Assembly (NCBI RefSeq): GCF_014770435.1
Contig: NZ_CP061739.1
Location: 1,178,001 to 1,242,000 of the forward strand
Length of the DNA: 64,000 nt
DNA from: Psychrobacter sp. 28M-43
Lineage (GTDB): Bacteria; Pseudomonadota; Gammaproteobacteria; Pseudomonadales; Moraxellaceae
Direction: 5' to 3'
Shown here one piece after another: positions 43,378 through 53,656 of this stretch. Positions within the stretch are counted from its first letter, which is position 1. The number at the start of each line of letters is the position of its first letter. The position numbers and the translations under genes are program-made. The notes under the pieces are model-generated. The model worked only from the letters and a program-made list of their open reading frames with translations, searched no databases and had not been told where the DNA came from.

Positions 43378-44649
43378 GTGTTACATGTTTGGTTACGAGC
43401 GCAGCATAGCCCGCTAGCTGTCTGGCACAAAGATGTACAGCAATGGCAAATGGTTGATGGTTGGCAACAGCTGCAAACAATCTATGGTAACTATAAGTCC
43501 AATAGCCAAAAGACGCTTTGTCTATACTTTCCCTCAAGTCACGCATTGCAAGTAGACACGGTGCTCAATGCTGCTCAGCTTAAACAGCTTGGTAATGGCG
43601 GCAAGCAATACTTATTTGAAGAAACCTCATTAACGCCTATTGAGCAATTGAACATCCGTCAATTGAGCCATGCTGATACGACGCAACTATACGCACTGGC
43701 ACAAAACGATATTGAATCATGGCAACAAAGCGCGCAGCTAGCCGGTATGAATATAGTGGCGTTACTACCAGATTTTTTATTGTTGCCACCGCCAGAAGAG
43801 GGCGCAGGTCAACAAGTAATCCTTTATCAAGATTCGCAGACTATGCTGCTGCGCCAATCATTTGGTCAGGGTATGGCCGTTAGCTATTTACCGTTAATGT
43901 TTGAGCGTTTCCCGCATTTAAGTGAGGTAATGGTACAGCCGTCTATTGAGGCAGCTATTGACGCATCGGTCGACTCACTAGATTCATCATCGTCCATGGA
44001 TTTAGTAGCGCAAACTAAAGCGCTGATCGCTGATCATCAGCTGCTACTGACGATCCTACCTACAGTACCTAAGCCAATTGACAGTCCCGAACGTCACGCG
44101 CTTAATTTCTTTATGAAATCTACTGACTCACAATTATCACCATACCTACGGGTGGCGATGATGGTTGCGCTATCAGCGTTAGTACTGCAAATGGCAACCG
44201 ATGGTGTGCAGTGGTACAAGTATAATGAAGCGACCGCAGCAACCAAGACTGCAATTGCAGCACAGTATCAATCTTGGTTCGCCGATGAGCCACTGAGTAC
44301 GCGCACCAAACTGCAAGTACAGCTGCAACCAAAACTACGTAGCGATAGCCAAGCGCCTGCATCACATATGGCCGCACTGTCACGCATATCACCATTAATC
44401 AAGCAGTCTTCATTGCATGCACAGTCACTGGTAATGCAGCCATCAGCGCTCAGCTTTACCTTGATTGCTCCAGATCGCGGTAGTCTTGATAAATTCACAA
44501 GCACACTGGTAGCACAAGGCTTAAATGCCAAACTTGCGCAAGTGAATAGTAATGAGCAAGGTCAGTTTAGTGGTCAAGTCACTGTCAACGTAGTAGAAAA
44601 CAATATTGCAGAAAACAGCGACATGGCAAACAATGCGGCAGCGTCGTAA
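43378..44649 (+). CDS. gspL: Type II secretion system protein GspL
   Basis: GspL is the inner-membrane platform component linking the GspE ATPase to GspM. The GTG at 43378 with a gagga Shine-Dalgarno 8 bases upstream is preferred, giving 423 residues; an in-frame TTG at 43363 overlaps that Shine-Dalgarno. A cytoplasmic actin-like domain runs to about residue 255 (TSLTPIEQLNIRQL, then a LLPDFLLLPPPEEG segment). One membrane helix at about residues 258-277 leads to a periplasmic ferredoxin-like domain. gspM follows after 32 bp. No other gsp genes are in the window. Confidence 0.9.
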   Translation: MLHVWLRAQHSPLAVWHKDVQQWQMVDGWQQLQTIYGNYKSNSQKTLCLYFPSSHALQVDTVLNAAQLKQLGNGGKQYLFEETSLTPIEQLNIRQLSHADTTQLYALAQNDIESWQQSAQLAGMNIVALLPDFLLLPPPEEGAGQQVILYQDSQTMLLRQSFGQGMAVSYLPLMFERFPHLSEVMVQPSIEAAIDASVDSLDSSSSMDLVAQTKALIADHQLLLTILPTVPKPIDSPERHALNFFMKSTDSQLSPYLRVAMMVALSALVLQMATDGVQWYKYNEATAATKTAIAAQYQSWFADEPLSTRTKLQVQLQPKLRSDSQAPASHMAALSRISPLIKQSSLHAQSLVMQPSALSFTLIAPDRGSLDKFTSTLVAQGLNAKLAQVNSNEQGQFSGQVTVNVVENNIAENSDMANNAAAS

Positions 44650-44681
44650 CTCATCAAGGTATTGGTAATAAAGGTCAAAAC

Positions 44682-45251
44682 ATGAAACGATTACAACGCC
44701 GTACCAAACGTAATGCAGCGGTCTCTGCAACCAGTACTAAGGCTCATGTATTGTCAGAGCGTATGAATAATTATCAAAATGTACTAACGACGCGCTGGCA
44801 AGCATTACCTCCCCGTGATCAACTAGCGCTAGCTATATTGTCTATATTTTTACTGTTATTTATTGGCGGCTATGGTGGCTATAGCGTTCATCAAGCAGCA
44901 AGCGATAGTAAAAACGACTATCAGGAGCAAGTGGCAGATTATTTTTGGTTGCGTGCTCAAGCAGGTAATATTGATAGTAATGCATTGAATACTAGGAATA
45001 ACGCTACTGGAGAGGCTGATATGCCATCCACTAGTCGTATCAATGCGCTGCTCAATAACTCAGGTATAGCAGGTGCTCAGGTGGTTGCGACTGGCGATGC
45101 AGTGCAATTGAGCTTTACGCATCCTAGTCAAGCGGTCGTCAGCACTGCACTGGGTAAGCTTGAACAGCAAGGCTGGCAATTTACACAGTTATCTATGCAG
45201 CAAGATCTGACCAATAAAGCTATTCAGGTACAAGCAACGGTCACTTCATAA
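44682..45251 (+). CDS. gspM: Type II secretion system protein GspM
   Basis: GspM partners GspL in the T2SS inner-membrane platform. It has 189 residues. It has a short basic cytosolic N-terminus, the conserved WQALPPRDQLALAIL segment, one membrane helix at about residues 53-70, and a periplasmic ferredoxin-like domain with the GVxxxxL-type repeats at the C-terminus. Placement directly after gspL confirms the call. Confidence 0.9.
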   Translation: MKRLQRRTKRNAAVSATSTKAHVLSERMNNYQNVLTTRWQALPPRDQLALAILSIFLLLFIGGYGGYSVHQAASDSKNDYQEQVADYFWLRAQAGNIDSNALNTRNNATGEADMPSTSRINALLNNSGIAGAQVVATGDAVQLSFTHPSQAVVSTALGKLEQQGWQFTQLSMQQDLTNKAIQVQATVTS

Positions 45252-45441
45252 AACGCGTCAGACTGTGATAGAAATTTTAGATACTTATAACACTGTGTGT
45301 CTAGTACTCGACACTCAATCCTCGACAGCAAAATAATGCTTTATCGTTGGTATCATTGAAAAGCCATTTATCTGGCTCCATTAAATAGTTAATCATATGA
45401 CTATTGAACAAAAATATTACCAGTAAGGAAAACCTCACATA

Positions 45442-45855
45442 ATGCGGGACAGTATGAGCAACGATAAGCGCCGTTCGTTAATTACTTATAACCATATCAC
45501 TTATTTCTTATATGTGATCAGCTACTTTACTGCGGGTCTGTTGTGGATTGTGCCGATTGTCATGAACTATGCTAAGCGCCATGATGCTAGTGGGTCATGG
45601 TTGGCCACGCATTTTGACTGGCAAATCAAGACCTTTTGGTACAGTATCGTTTGGTTCGTCATGGGCATTATTTTGATTACCTTTGCATTAGGCGGCTTTG
45701 GCGTTAGCGTATTGGCGGATAGTGGTAATATCGCTATCGGATCAATATTATTGGCTGGTCTTGGTTTACTAATTATGACCTTCACCTTTATCTGGCATTT
45801 ATATCGCATTATACGTGGTTGGATTGCGTTAACTGATGGACGTCCAGTACCGTAG
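45442..45855 (+). CDS. Small membrane protein (DUF4870-like)
   Basis: The 137-residue protein has three or four hydrophobic segments (near residues 22-42, 66-90, 95-125). Its layout resembles DUF4870-like proteins: an N-terminal YNHITYFLYVISYFTAGLLW, a GSWLATHFDWQIKTFWYS loop, and a C-terminal WHLYRIIRGWIALTDGRPVP. Function unknown. Start choice: ATG at 45442 or 45454, with Shine-Dalgarno aagga closer to the first. It is preceded by 190 bp of intergenic sequence, so it is probably not part of the T2SS unit. Confidence 0.8.
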   Translation: MRDSMSNDKRRSLITYNHITYFLYVISYFTAGLLWIVPIVMNYAKRHDASGSWLATHFDWQIKTFWYSIVWFVMGIILITFALGGFGVSVLADSGNIAIGSILLAGLGLLIMTFTFIWHLYRIIRGWIALTDGRPVP

Positions 45856-45974
45856 ACGTTTAAGAGTACCTTTGTGCTATGTTTTTAGCTTAGAAAGCGG
45901 CAGCTTATCGTTATTTAGTAGAGACTCATCAGCATTGGTTACTGCTTAAATGTAGAAATTTAGCGACTGAAACT

Positions 45975-46004
45975 TTGCTCTTATTTCTGTTAAGCTGATA
46001 TAAT
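45975..46004 (+). promoter_or_regulatory. Candidate sigma-70 promoter of pyrD
   Basis: -35 ttgctc (45975-45980), 18-base spacer, perfect -10 tataat (45999-46004). The pyrD ATG is 66 bases downstream. Confidence 0.55.
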
Positions 46005-46069
46005 CGCTGCGCCCGATTTCATTCGCATTTTTTATTCACTATTTCTTCCAAGCAGGGTCTGCCATCACT

Positions 46070-47104
46070 ATGTCTTATGCCTTACTTCGTCCTTTTTTGT
46101 TTAATATGGATCCTGAACACGCCCATGAGATGACACTATCTTTATTGGATAAAGCGCATAAAGCGCGTGTTTTAGGCTTGGCGTATGGTCAGTCAATGCA
46201 ACCAACAGATTGTATGGGTTTGCAGTTCTCTAACCCAGTTGGTCTGGCAGCAGGCTTGGATAAAAACGGCGATTATATTGACGCGCTGGCTGAGCTAGGA
46301 TTTGGTTTTATAGAAGTAGGAACCGTCACGCCAAGACCGCAAGTAGGCAACGACAAGCCAAGACTGTTTAGAATCAAGCAAGCAGACGCGATTATCAATC
46401 GTATGGGCTTTAACAATGAAGGCGTTGATTATCTGATCGACAATGTCAAACGCTGTAAATACAGAGGCAATATCGGTATCAATATTGGTAAAAATGCCGA
46501 TACGCCGGTAGAGCAAGCCGCCGATGATTATGTGTATTGCTTAGAGCGTGTGTATCCGCATGCCTCATATATCACGGTCAACATCTCATCGCCAAACACC
46601 AAAAACCTACGTGATTTGCAAAGTGGTGAAGCGCTGACTCAGTTAATGGATACGATTAAAAACCGTCACAGTCAGTTGGCTACTGAATATGGTTTCTATG
46701 TCCCATTAGTGCTTAAAGTTGCTCCAGATTTAGAGCCATTGCAAGTTGATTATATCTCGCAGCAATTAATAGACTTTGAAATTGATGGTTTGATTGCTAC
46801 TAATACGACATTGAGCCGCGTCGGTGTCGAAGACTTGCGTGATGGTGACCAAATGGGTGGCCTATCTGGTCGTCCTGTGAGTCATATTAGTACCCAGATT
46901 TTGCAACAATTCTCTGATCAGTTAGATGGTAAAGTCGCTTTGATAGGTGTAGGCGGTATCGATAGTGGTGCCAAAGCCGTCAAAAAAATCGAAGCAGGCG
47001 CAGACATGGTACAGCTCTATACGGGGCTTATCTATCGTGGTCCTGGGCTGGTGCAGTCTTGCATTCAGGCAATCGGTGGCTATTACGATGCCATGGAAAG
47101 CTAA
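46070..47104 (+). CDS. pyrD: Dihydroorotate dehydrogenase (quinone), class 2
   Basis: This membrane-associated FMN enzyme oxidises dihydroorotate to orotate with quinone. It has 344 residues, the length of class 2 PyrD. It has an N-terminal amphipathic helix region ([13 protein letters not shown]), then [16 protein letters not shown], the catalytic-Ser region [15 protein letters not shown] and [11 protein letters not shown] with [10 protein letters not shown]. cvpA follows after 30 bp and is likely cotranscribed. Confidence 0.97.
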   Translation: MSYALLRPFLFNMDPEHAHEMTLSLLDKAHKARVLGLAYGQSMQPTDCMGLQFSNPVGLAAGLDKNGDYIDALAELGFGFIEVGTVTPRPQVGNDKPRLFRIKQADAIINRMGFNNEGVDYLIDNVKRCKYRGNIGINIGKNADTPVEQAADDYVYCLERVYPHASYITVNISSPNTKNLRDLQSGEALTQLMDTIKNRHSQLATEYGFYVPLVLKVAPDLEPLQVDYISQQLIDFEIDGLIATNTTLSRVGVEDLRDGDQMGGLSGRPVSHISTQILQQFSDQLDGKVALIGVGGIDSGAKAVKKIEAGADMVQLYTGLIYRGPGLVQSCIQAIGGYYDAMES

Positions 47105-47134
47105 TCCAATAAATAAGGTAATAAGGCGTAAAGC

Positions 47135-47632
47135 ATGAGTGGTTTAGATATTGTGATTGCTATCGTTGTCTTGATTGGCTTATGGCGCGGCTTTCAAGTA
47201 GGACTGATTAAAACAGCAATAGGCTTGGTAGGTTGGTTTATCGCCCTTATCGCTGCTACTAGGCTAGCAGGAGTAGTGTCGCCCCAATTGACGGGTATCG
47301 TACAAAATCCTGTACTACAGATGGCTATGGCTTTTTTATTGGTAGTGATTGCGATATTAGCAGTCATGCATCTGATGGCTTTCGTATTCTCAGGCGTGCT
47401 CAAAACCTTACGTTTGGGCGTCTTGGATAAAATGGCGGGCGGCGTACTAGGTGCTGCCAAAAACATATTGATGGTCTTGGTTGTACTGAGCGTCAGTGCG
47501 CCATTGCTAGTACAGATGCCGCAGTGGCAAACCTCAGTACTAGCGCCTGAGCTAATGCCATACGCACCGATGGGCAAGGCGTTGGTATCAGACGTATTAG
47601 GCATGGCTTGGGATCAGGTCAATCAGTCGTGA
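47135..47632 (+). CDS. cvpA: CvpA family inner-membrane protein
   Basis: The 165-residue protein has four membrane helices. The typical N-terminus GLDIVIAIVVLIGLWRGFQVG is read across residues 3-23, followed by GWFIALIAA and a glycine-rich GGVLGAAKNILMVL. CvpA proteins are linked to purine metabolism and colicin V production. It stands immediately before purF, as in many proteobacteria, though here a 236-bp gap separates the two. Confidence 0.9.
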   Translation: MSGLDIVIAIVVLIGLWRGFQVGLIKTAIGLVGWFIALIAATRLAGVVSPQLTGIVQNPVLQMAMAFLLVVIAILAVMHLMAFVFSGVLKTLRLGVLDKMAGGVLGAAKNILMVLVVLSVSAPLLVQMPQWQTSVLAPELMPYAPMGKALVSDVLGMAWDQVNQS

Positions 47633-47637
47633 TTGTT

Positions 47638-47677
47638 TAATTGCCTATTATTTTATCTAACTGTCTATTATTTTACT
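47638..47677. repeat. 20-bp tandem duplication after the cvpA stop
   Basis: taattgcctattattttatc is followed directly by taactgtctattattttact, three or four mismatches. It begins 6 bases after the cvpA stop codon. Confidence 0.65.
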
Positions 47678-47868
47678 TCTTTTTATACTTCTAAATGTTT
47701 GCACGTGTCACTGATAATCAAATATAGATTATCGAAAAATCTCGTTAAGTTTCTTACAATATCATCAGGTTAGCGGCGTGCGACAGTGAATGATTTTAGC
47801 AATATACTGTCGTTAAGTTTGCCGTTATTGTCGTACTAATGTATGAGTCAAAATAGGATATAGCTATT

Positions 47869-49404
47869 ATGTGTGGAGTCATTGGAGTTGCAGCTCACGA
47901 ACCAGTCAATCAGATTCTTTATGACGGTTTGACGATGCTACAGCATCGCGGGCAAGATGCAGCAGGTATTGTCACTTTGCAAGATGGGCGACTCTATCTA
48001 CGTAAAGAAAATGGCATGGTACGTGACGTATTTATGAATCGTCATATGATGAAACTGGTTGGTAAGTTCGGTATCGGTCACGTTCGTTACCCGACAGCTG
48101 GTACTTCTAGCAGCGCTGAAGCGCAGCCATTTTATGTTAACTCACCATATGGTATTACCCTTGCGCACAATGGTAACTTGACCAATGCTGAGAGTTTGGC
48201 CAAATCTTTGTATATCGAAGATCGCCGCCACCTTAATACTGACTCAGATTCTGAAGTACTGTTAAACGTACTGGCACATGAGATGCAGAATTTAGGCAAA
48301 ACACACCCAACTGCTGATGATATCTTTGAAGCAGTAAAAGCCGTCTATAAACGCTGTGAAGGCGCTTACGGCGTTGTCGCTCTGATCACTGGTCATGGCT
48401 TACTGGCATTCCGCGATCCAAACGGTATCCGTCCACTTATCTTTGGTAAGCGTATGGCACCGAATGGCGGCACTGAGTATATGGTTGCCTCTGAATCAGT
48501 TGCATTGACAGGTTCTGGTTTTACTATCGTTCGTGATGTAAAACCAGGCGAAGCGATTTTTATCGATTTGAACCATAAGCTGCATACGCATCAGTGCGTC
48601 GAGCAAAAAGAATACACGCCTTGTATCTTTGAATATGTTTACTTTGCTCGTCCAGATTCGATTATGGACAATATCTCAGTTTATAAATCACGCCTACGCA
48701 TGGGTGAAAAACTGGCAGATAAAATCCTTTCTGAATGGGGTGAGGATCATGATATCGATGTGGTCATTCCAATTCCAGATACATCGCGTACTTCAGCGAT
48801 GGAGCTGGCGCTAAAAATGAACGTCAAGTACCGTGAAGGGTTTATGAAAAACCGCTACATCGGTCGTACGTTTATTATGCCAGGTCAGCAGCAGCGCAAA
48901 AAATCAGTTCGCCAAAAGCTGAGCGCTGTGCCGCTAGAGTTCAAAGGCAAAAACGTACTGTTGGTTGATGATTCTATCGTTCGTGGTACGACTTGTCATG
49001 AAATCATTCAAATGGCACGAGATGCTGGTGCTAACAAGGTGTTTTTTGCCAGTGCTGCGCCACCAGTGAAATTTCCAAACGTATATGGCATTGATATGCC
49101 CGTACGTAGCGAGCTTATTGCCTCAGGTAATAGTGTTGAAGAAGTACGTGATATCATCGGTGCAGATCGTTTGATCTTCCAAGATTTGGATGATTTGATC
49201 GACGCAGTAAAAGATACCAAGCATAGCCGAGTGGAAGGTTTTGATTGTGCGGTATTTAACGGCTGCTATATCACTGGTCAGATCAATGAAGCGTATCTTG
49301 ATCACTTGCAAGAGCAGCGCAATGATACTGCCAAAACTGGTAAAAAAGGTGTACAAATAGTGGCTGATACCCCAGTTGATATGATGGGTGTAGAAGAGCT
49401 TTAA
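47869..49404 (+). CDS. purF: Amidophosphoribosyltransferase PurF
   Basis: PurF makes 5-phosphoribosylamine from PRPP and glutamine, the first committed purine step. It has 511 residues. The mature Cys nucleophile is Cys2 (MCGVIG). The N-terminal Ntn glutaminase domain has [16 protein letters not shown] and LAHNGNL. The C-terminal PRTase domain has the PRPP loop [13 protein letters not shown] and RYIGRTFI. It is a classic E. coli-like PurF without an iron-sulfur propeptide. A terminator follows. Confidence 0.97.
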   Translation: MCGVIGVAAHEPVNQILYDGLTMLQHRGQDAAGIVTLQDGRLYLRKENGMVRDVFMNRHMMKLVGKFGIGHVRYPTAGTSSSAEAQPFYVNSPYGITLAHNGNLTNAESLAKSLYIEDRRHLNTDSDSEVLLNVLAHEMQNLGKTHPTADDIFEAVKAVYKRCEGAYGVVALITGHGLLAFRDPNGIRPLIFGKRMAPNGGTEYMVASESVALTGSGFTIVRDVKPGEAIFIDLNHKLHTHQCVEQKEYTPCIFEYVYFARPDSIMDNISVYKSRLRMGEKLADKILSEWGEDHDIDVVIPIPDTSRTSAMELALKMNVKYREGFMKNRYIGRTFIMPGQQQRKKSVRQKLSAVPLEFKGKNVLLVDDSIVRGTTCHEIIQMARDAGANKVFFASAAPPVKFPNVYGIDMPVRSELIASGNSVEEVRDIIGADRLIFQDLDDLIDAVKDTKHSRVEGFDCAVFNGCYITGQINEAYLDHLQEQRNDTAKTGKKGVQIVADTPVDMMGVEEL

Positions 49405-49432
49405 GCTAAACTAAAGCCATTGTTTTTAGCTA

Positions 49433-49468
49433 AAAAAAGCTAGATTCTAAATAGAATCTAGCTTTTTT
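49433..49468. terminator. Bidirectional terminator after purF
   Basis: Arms aaaaaagctagattct and agaatctagctttttt with loop aaat. A-run and T-run flank both sides. It lies between purF (+) and azlD (-). Confidence 0.93.
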
Positions 49469-49522
49469 ATGTTTAAAATACAGCTAAGGGTACTGACATT
49501 TATATAATTAGGCGAAACAGTT

Positions 49523-49882
49523 TTAGCCTAGAAAGCTGCTAAATAACCAAAACAGACCATTGATTGCCGCAATACCAACAACCATACTGACCAAAAGCTG
49601 ACGGCTGATATGATAGATAAACAATACCAAAATAAGTGCACCGACTTGTGCCATTAATAGATGTAATTCGGTATCGTTTAAAGCAACAGTCGTCGATAGG
49701 TCTTGATAGGACAGGCTAGTCAAAATAAGCAGCACCATCACCGACAACGGTAGGCTCTCATTTAAACGATGTAGCCAAGGTGTATCTAGCAGCTTTCTAG
49801 GTATCAATGCTGGCAATGCACGAGTGATAAAGGTCACTGCTGCCATAGCAAGCGTAGCAAAAATAAGATAACTACTGGTCAT
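49523..49882 (-). CDS. azlD: AzlD-family branched-chain amino-acid exporter subunit
   Basis: This is the small membrane partner of AzlC. It has 119 residues with four hydrophobic helices, and ATLAMAAVTFITRALPALIP with PWLHRLNESLPLSVMVLLIL is typical. The gene overlaps the 3' end of azlC by 11 bases, so the two are translationally coupled. The pair forms a LIV-E-type exporter. Confidence 0.9.
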   Translation of the reverse strand: MTSSYLIFATLAMAAVTFITRALPALIPRKLLDTPWLHRLNESLPLSVMVLLILTSLSYQDLSTTVALNDTELHLLMAQVGALILVLFIYHISRQLLVSMVVGIAAINGLFWLFSSFLG

Positions 49883-50603
49883 GAGAGTCTCCCGTCTTTT
49901 GACGCTCTATCCAAAACCCACGTACCAAGATCATAAACATACAGATAGTAATGGCTACTAGTAGCAACCAGTCGCTGGTAAACAGCGAAGCAATGATTAA
50001 GCCAAGCACGGCAATACCAATCGGGAAGTAGCGTTTGATACTTTGAAATTGCTCATAAGCAAGAATTGCAAACAGACAAACCAACGCAAAGTCTAAATTT
50101 GGCACCAAATCACTGAGCGTACTACCAATCATTACGCCAACCGTACTCGCGAGTACCCACCAGCTTTGGTTAAAGAGGCTGATAGGAAGTATCAGCGCTC
50201 GTCGCGACTCATTTGGCAAGCTGGTCATGATCGAAAAAGTTTCGTCAGTCAACGCAAACAGACAGTACGTCTTTGCCAGCTTATTTTTCGGTAAATACTG
50301 TAATAACGGCATACCATAGAATACATGACGTAGATTAATCGCAGCAATATTGGTGGCGATATTACCAATCGGCAGGCCTGTGCTCAGCATTGGCAAACAA
50401 GCATACTGAGCTGCACCAGCATAGAGAATGATACTGAGCATAATCGTTGCCCATATGGGGATACCAGCTACCTGTGCGAGTACACCAAAGGCAATACCGG
50501 CAGGCAGATATCCCATAGCAACTGGCAAGCTTTTCTTAAAGCCCTCAGCCCAGTGGTAGCGGTTTTCATGTTGATGGCTTAATTCATTTGAATGAGTATT
50601 CAC
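49872..50603 (-). CDS. azlC: AzlC-family branched-chain amino-acid permease
   Basis: This large subunit of the AzlCD exporter has 243 residues and about 7 hydrophobic segments. The segment PVAMGYLPAGIAFGVLAQ is near residue 31, GAAQYACLPML and NLRHVFYGMPLLQYL follow, and FALTDETFSIM near residue 116 is the family mark. Exports branched-chain amino acids or analogues such as azaleucine (family knowledge). It overlaps azlD. Confidence 0.92.
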   Translation of the reverse strand: MNTHSNELSHQHENRYHWAEGFKKSLPVAMGYLPAGIAFGVLAQVAGIPIWATIMLSIILYAGAAQYACLPMLSTGLPIGNIATNIAAINLRHVFYGMPLLQYLPKNKLAKTYCLFALTDETFSIMTSLPNESRRALILPISLFNQSWWVLASTVGVMIGSTLSDLVPNLDFALVCLFAILAYEQFQSIKRYFPIGIAVLGLIIASLFTSDWLLLVAITICMFMILVRGFWIERQKTGDSHDQ

Positions 50604-50750
50604 ATGACATCCTAAATTTTTCTTATGATATTTTTATAAATCTATCGATATAAAAATTATTAATTCAAACGGTATTGCTGCAAAATGAAAAACGAGCTTA
50701 ATAAAAATGATTTATCGAAAATTGATAGAGCAAACATAGTATAAAATTAA

Positions 50751-52154
50751 CTAAGCTTCAGGTTGTAGTTTTTCATAGCTGCCAGTCTGATTGGCACGGT
50801 ACAAAAACCCACCTAGAATGACTAGTCTTAATAATAATAGACACCACACGCTAAGCCAAATACCTGTCATATCCCATTGCTGATAGAGCAACCAGCTCAA
50901 AGGGAAGAAAATAGCAGCCAGTATCAGCGCCGCATTACGAATCACGCTACCAGCCGTCAAACCGAAAAATATCCCATCTAGCCAATAGGCACCAACACCG
51001 ACAAGAGGCAATAATACGGCATATAAATGGTAGTCATAGGCGAGGGTAAACACCGACTCAATATTGGTCATAAATCCCAAATACGTAGGCATTGCAAGCC
51101 ACCAAATGGCGCTCAACATGATAGCAAGACCATAACTAACCACGCCTGTACGATTCACAATAATACGAAAACGTGGCCAGTCACGTCGTCCTGCAGCTTG
51201 TCCACTTAACGTTTCAGCAGAGACAGCGACGCCATCAAGAGCGAAAGCAGATATGCTTAATACTTGCAATAAAATAGCATTGGCAGCCAGTATGACATCA
51301 CCGCTTTGGGCAGACAGTCGAGTAATCCAAGCAAAGCTTAGCGTTAAAATAAGAGTACGTACAAAGATATCTTTGTTTAAAGAAAATAGCCTAAGCATTT
51401 TTTCTTTCGTAAAATACTGACGATCCGCTTTGAATAACACAGACCACGATATTTTTAAATGTTGGCGGCTCAACCACAGTGCCATCAGTATTCCAAACCA
51501 AAATGCAATAGTGGTTCCTAGTGCGACACCAGTTAATCCCATCTGCATTGCAAATACAAAAAACAGAGTCAGTACGATATTAAGTACGGCAATAAAGCCC
51601 TGTTGATACAGCATATAACGGGTCTTACCTTGTCCTGCAAACCAACCAATAAATGCAAAGTTCATCAGCTCCGCGATCACGCCCCAAAAGCGTACGTCTA
51701 AGTAGGTCTTCGCCGCGCGTCCACTTTCAGGATTGGCTGATAGTGCTTGTAAGCCAAAATCAATCAGCCATGGCTTTGCGAGTAGTAATATTGCTCCAAT
51801 AGCAAACGCCAATAGTAACGCGCGTTGCAAGATAGACAGCAAAGGCGTGGGCGCTGATACGGCTGATGTATTGCTATTATTAGCTAATTGTCCCAATGCC
51901 TGCGCAGCAAGCCCAGATGATGCATACTGCAAAAAGTTAAAACTAACAAGCAATAGCGACAGCAGTTGTATGGCCAAACCCATGCCAGCAAGTTTCGCCG
52001 TGTCATTCATATTGCCTACAATGGCCGTATCAATCACGCTTTGTAATGGCATGGCCAAATTCGCCAATAGCACAGGCAATGCAATCGTGATAATACGCTT
52101 GTAGCTTGTGTCAATAGGTGGCATCGCGTGAGAAGTTGCTGAATTAGCTGACAT
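50751..52154 (-). CDS. MATE-family efflux transporter (DinF-like)
   Basis: This Na+ or H+ coupled multidrug or metabolite exporter has 467 residues and 12 membrane helices. Repeated MATE segments are LPVLLANLAMPLQSVIDTAI near residue 29, NFAFIGWFAGQGKTRYML, and GVAVSAETLSGQAAGRRDW near residue 300. The last motif resembles the DinF branch. It is downstream of secF but separated by a terminator, so probably has its own promoter. Substrate unknown. Confidence 0.92.
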   Translation of the reverse strand: MSANSATSHAMPPIDTSYKRIITIALPVLLANLAMPLQSVIDTAIVGNMNDTAKLAGMGLAIQLLSLLLVSFNFLQYASSGLAAQALGQLANNSNTSAVSAPTPLLSILQRALLLAFAIGAILLLAKPWLIDFGLQALSANPESGRAAKTYLDVRFWGVIAELMNFAFIGWFAGQGKTRYMLYQQGFIAVLNIVLTLFFVFAMQMGLTGVALGTTIAFWFGILMALWLSRQHLKISWSVLFKADRQYFTKEKMLRLFSLNKDIFVRTLILTLSFAWITRLSAQSGDVILAANAILLQVLSISAFALDGVAVSAETLSGQAAGRRDWPRFRIIVNRTGVVSYGLAIMLSAIWWLAMPTYLGFMTNIESVFTLAYDYHLYAVLLPLVGVGAYWLDGIFFGLTAGSVIRNAALILAAIFFPLSWLLYQQWDMTGIWLSVWCLLLLRLVILGGFLYRANQTGSYEKLQPEA

Positions 52155-52257
52155 GGGTGACTCGTTTATACGTGAACGCTAAAGAGGTGTGTTCGTTAAA
52201 TGATAATAAAATTGTAAGGCAGTACATTTAATATAAGAGACAAAATAGCTATAAAGA

Positions 52258-52300
52258 CAAAAGCACCTAGACTCATTATTCATGAGTCAGGTGCTCTTAT
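52258..52300 (-). terminator. Terminator after secF
   Basis: Arms agcacctagactcat and atgagtcaggtgct form a stem with a single-base bulge. On the minus strand a tttt-rich tail follows. It separates secD-secF from the MATE gene. Confidence 0.75.
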
Positions 52301-52384
52301 TTAAACGTTGTAGCTGTGCACTCAGTAGGTATATTGGATTGATGACACGCTATTTCAGCTTATTAATCCATCTAATATACCTTA

Positions 52385-53647
52385 CTAAACGTTGTCTTGC
52401 TCAAACATTTTTGGATCGTTGAAAGTAACGATTTCTTCTTCAAACTCTGGTTTTACTTTTACGATAAAGTCATCACGCGACAGGCCCATGCGCAGCGGAA
52501 TCGAGCTGGCGATATAAGTCGATGAGTAAGTACCCGCAAGCAAACCAATAAACAGAGCTACTGAGAACCAGTATAATCCATCACCGCCCAAGAAGAGCAT
52601 GGCTAGTACGACCAATAGAACAGTTGAAATGGTCATAATCGTACGGCGTAGCGTTTCGGTCAATGACAAATCAATCGTCTGTTCTGGCGTAATTCCGCGA
52701 ACACGGCGGAAGTTTTCACGAATACGGTCATAGACAACGATAGTATCGTTCAATGAATAACCAATCAATGCCAATACCGCAGCCAATACCGTCAGATCAA
52801 ACGGGAAACCGAATAGTGCAAATACACCGATGGTTACGACGGCATCATGGAACAGTGACAGTACAGCACCTAGAGACAATTTGAACTGGAAGCGTAGGGC
52901 AACATAGCCAAGCATACATACCAGTGCCAATACCAATGCCATGACGGAGTTTAGATAAACTTCATTACCAACTTGGCTACCGATGATATTTACGTTGCTA
53001 ATTGTAGCGGTGTTGCTAGGTAATGCCAATGCTTGCGTCAGATTTGCGCTTAGCCCATCGACGTTATCAGATTGAGGAGGCAAACGTACTAATAGCTCTT
53101 CACGCGTACCTAGATACTGTACAACCGCGTCATCGAAGCCATTGTCTGCTAGTGCTTGTACCACAGCAACTTGCTCAACAGGCTGCTCATAACGCACATC
53201 AGCAGATACACCACCAGTGAAATCGAGGCCTAAATTCAGACCGTTTACCGCGATAGCAATGATACTACCGATCACCATAAATAAAGATAATAGCGCCATC
53301 GGCTTTTCTATCTTCATAAATGGAATGATACGTTGGTTGCCAACCGCTTTGATGCCACCTTCAGCGACAGCTGCGGCATCATCAGCGGCGTCACCTGATA
53401 TTACGTCAGAAACAATAGCGGTAGACAGCGCTTGACTGTCTTTGGCATTTTGACCTTTACCACCGCGACGACTAGGGCTTTTGCCTGACTTTGCGGTAGT
53501 AGGGTTATTGGTTTTAGTATTGCTACCTTTACCATCACGACGCGGTTTGTTACGGCGACGCGTACTTGCATTGGTCGTGTCACCGTTTGAGCCATTTCGA
53601 TCAGGATTATTCTGCTGTTCTAAAGGGTTGTTATTATCGATCGCCAT
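52385..53647 (-). CDS. secF: Protein translocase subunit SecF with long N-terminal extension
   Basis: SecF works with SecD to drive the late stages of Sec export using the proton-motive force. It has 420 residues against the usual 305-325. The extra 105 residues or so at the N-terminus are Asn/Gly/Arg/Lys-rich with no fold. The first helix starts near residue 115, followed by GLNLGLDFTGGVSADVRYEQ. The RND-like core has LALIGYSLNDTIVVYDRIREN and FIGLLAGTYSSTYIASSI. It is 9 bp after secD, so the genes are coupled. Confidence 0.95.
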   Translation of the reverse strand: MAIDNNNPLEQQNNPDRNGSNGDTTNASTRRRNKPRRDGKGSNTKTNNPTTAKSGKSPSRRGGKGQNAKDSQALSTAIVSDVISGDAADDAAAVAEGGIKAVGNQRIIPFMKIEKPMALLSLFMVIGSIIAIAVNGLNLGLDFTGGVSADVRYEQPVEQVAVVQALADNGFDDAVVQYLGTREELLVRLPPQSDNVDGLSANLTQALALPSNTATISNVNIIGSQVGNEVYLNSVMALVLALVCMLGYVALRFQFKLSLGAVLSLFHDAVVTIGVFALFGFPFDLTVLAAVLALIGYSLNDTIVVYDRIRENFRRVRGITPEQTIDLSLTETLRRTIMTISTVLLVVLAMLFLGGDGLYWFSVALFIGLLAGTYSSTYIASSIPLRMGLSRDDFIVKVKPEFEEEIVTFNDPKMFEQDNV

Positions 53648-53656
53648 AATATTCTC

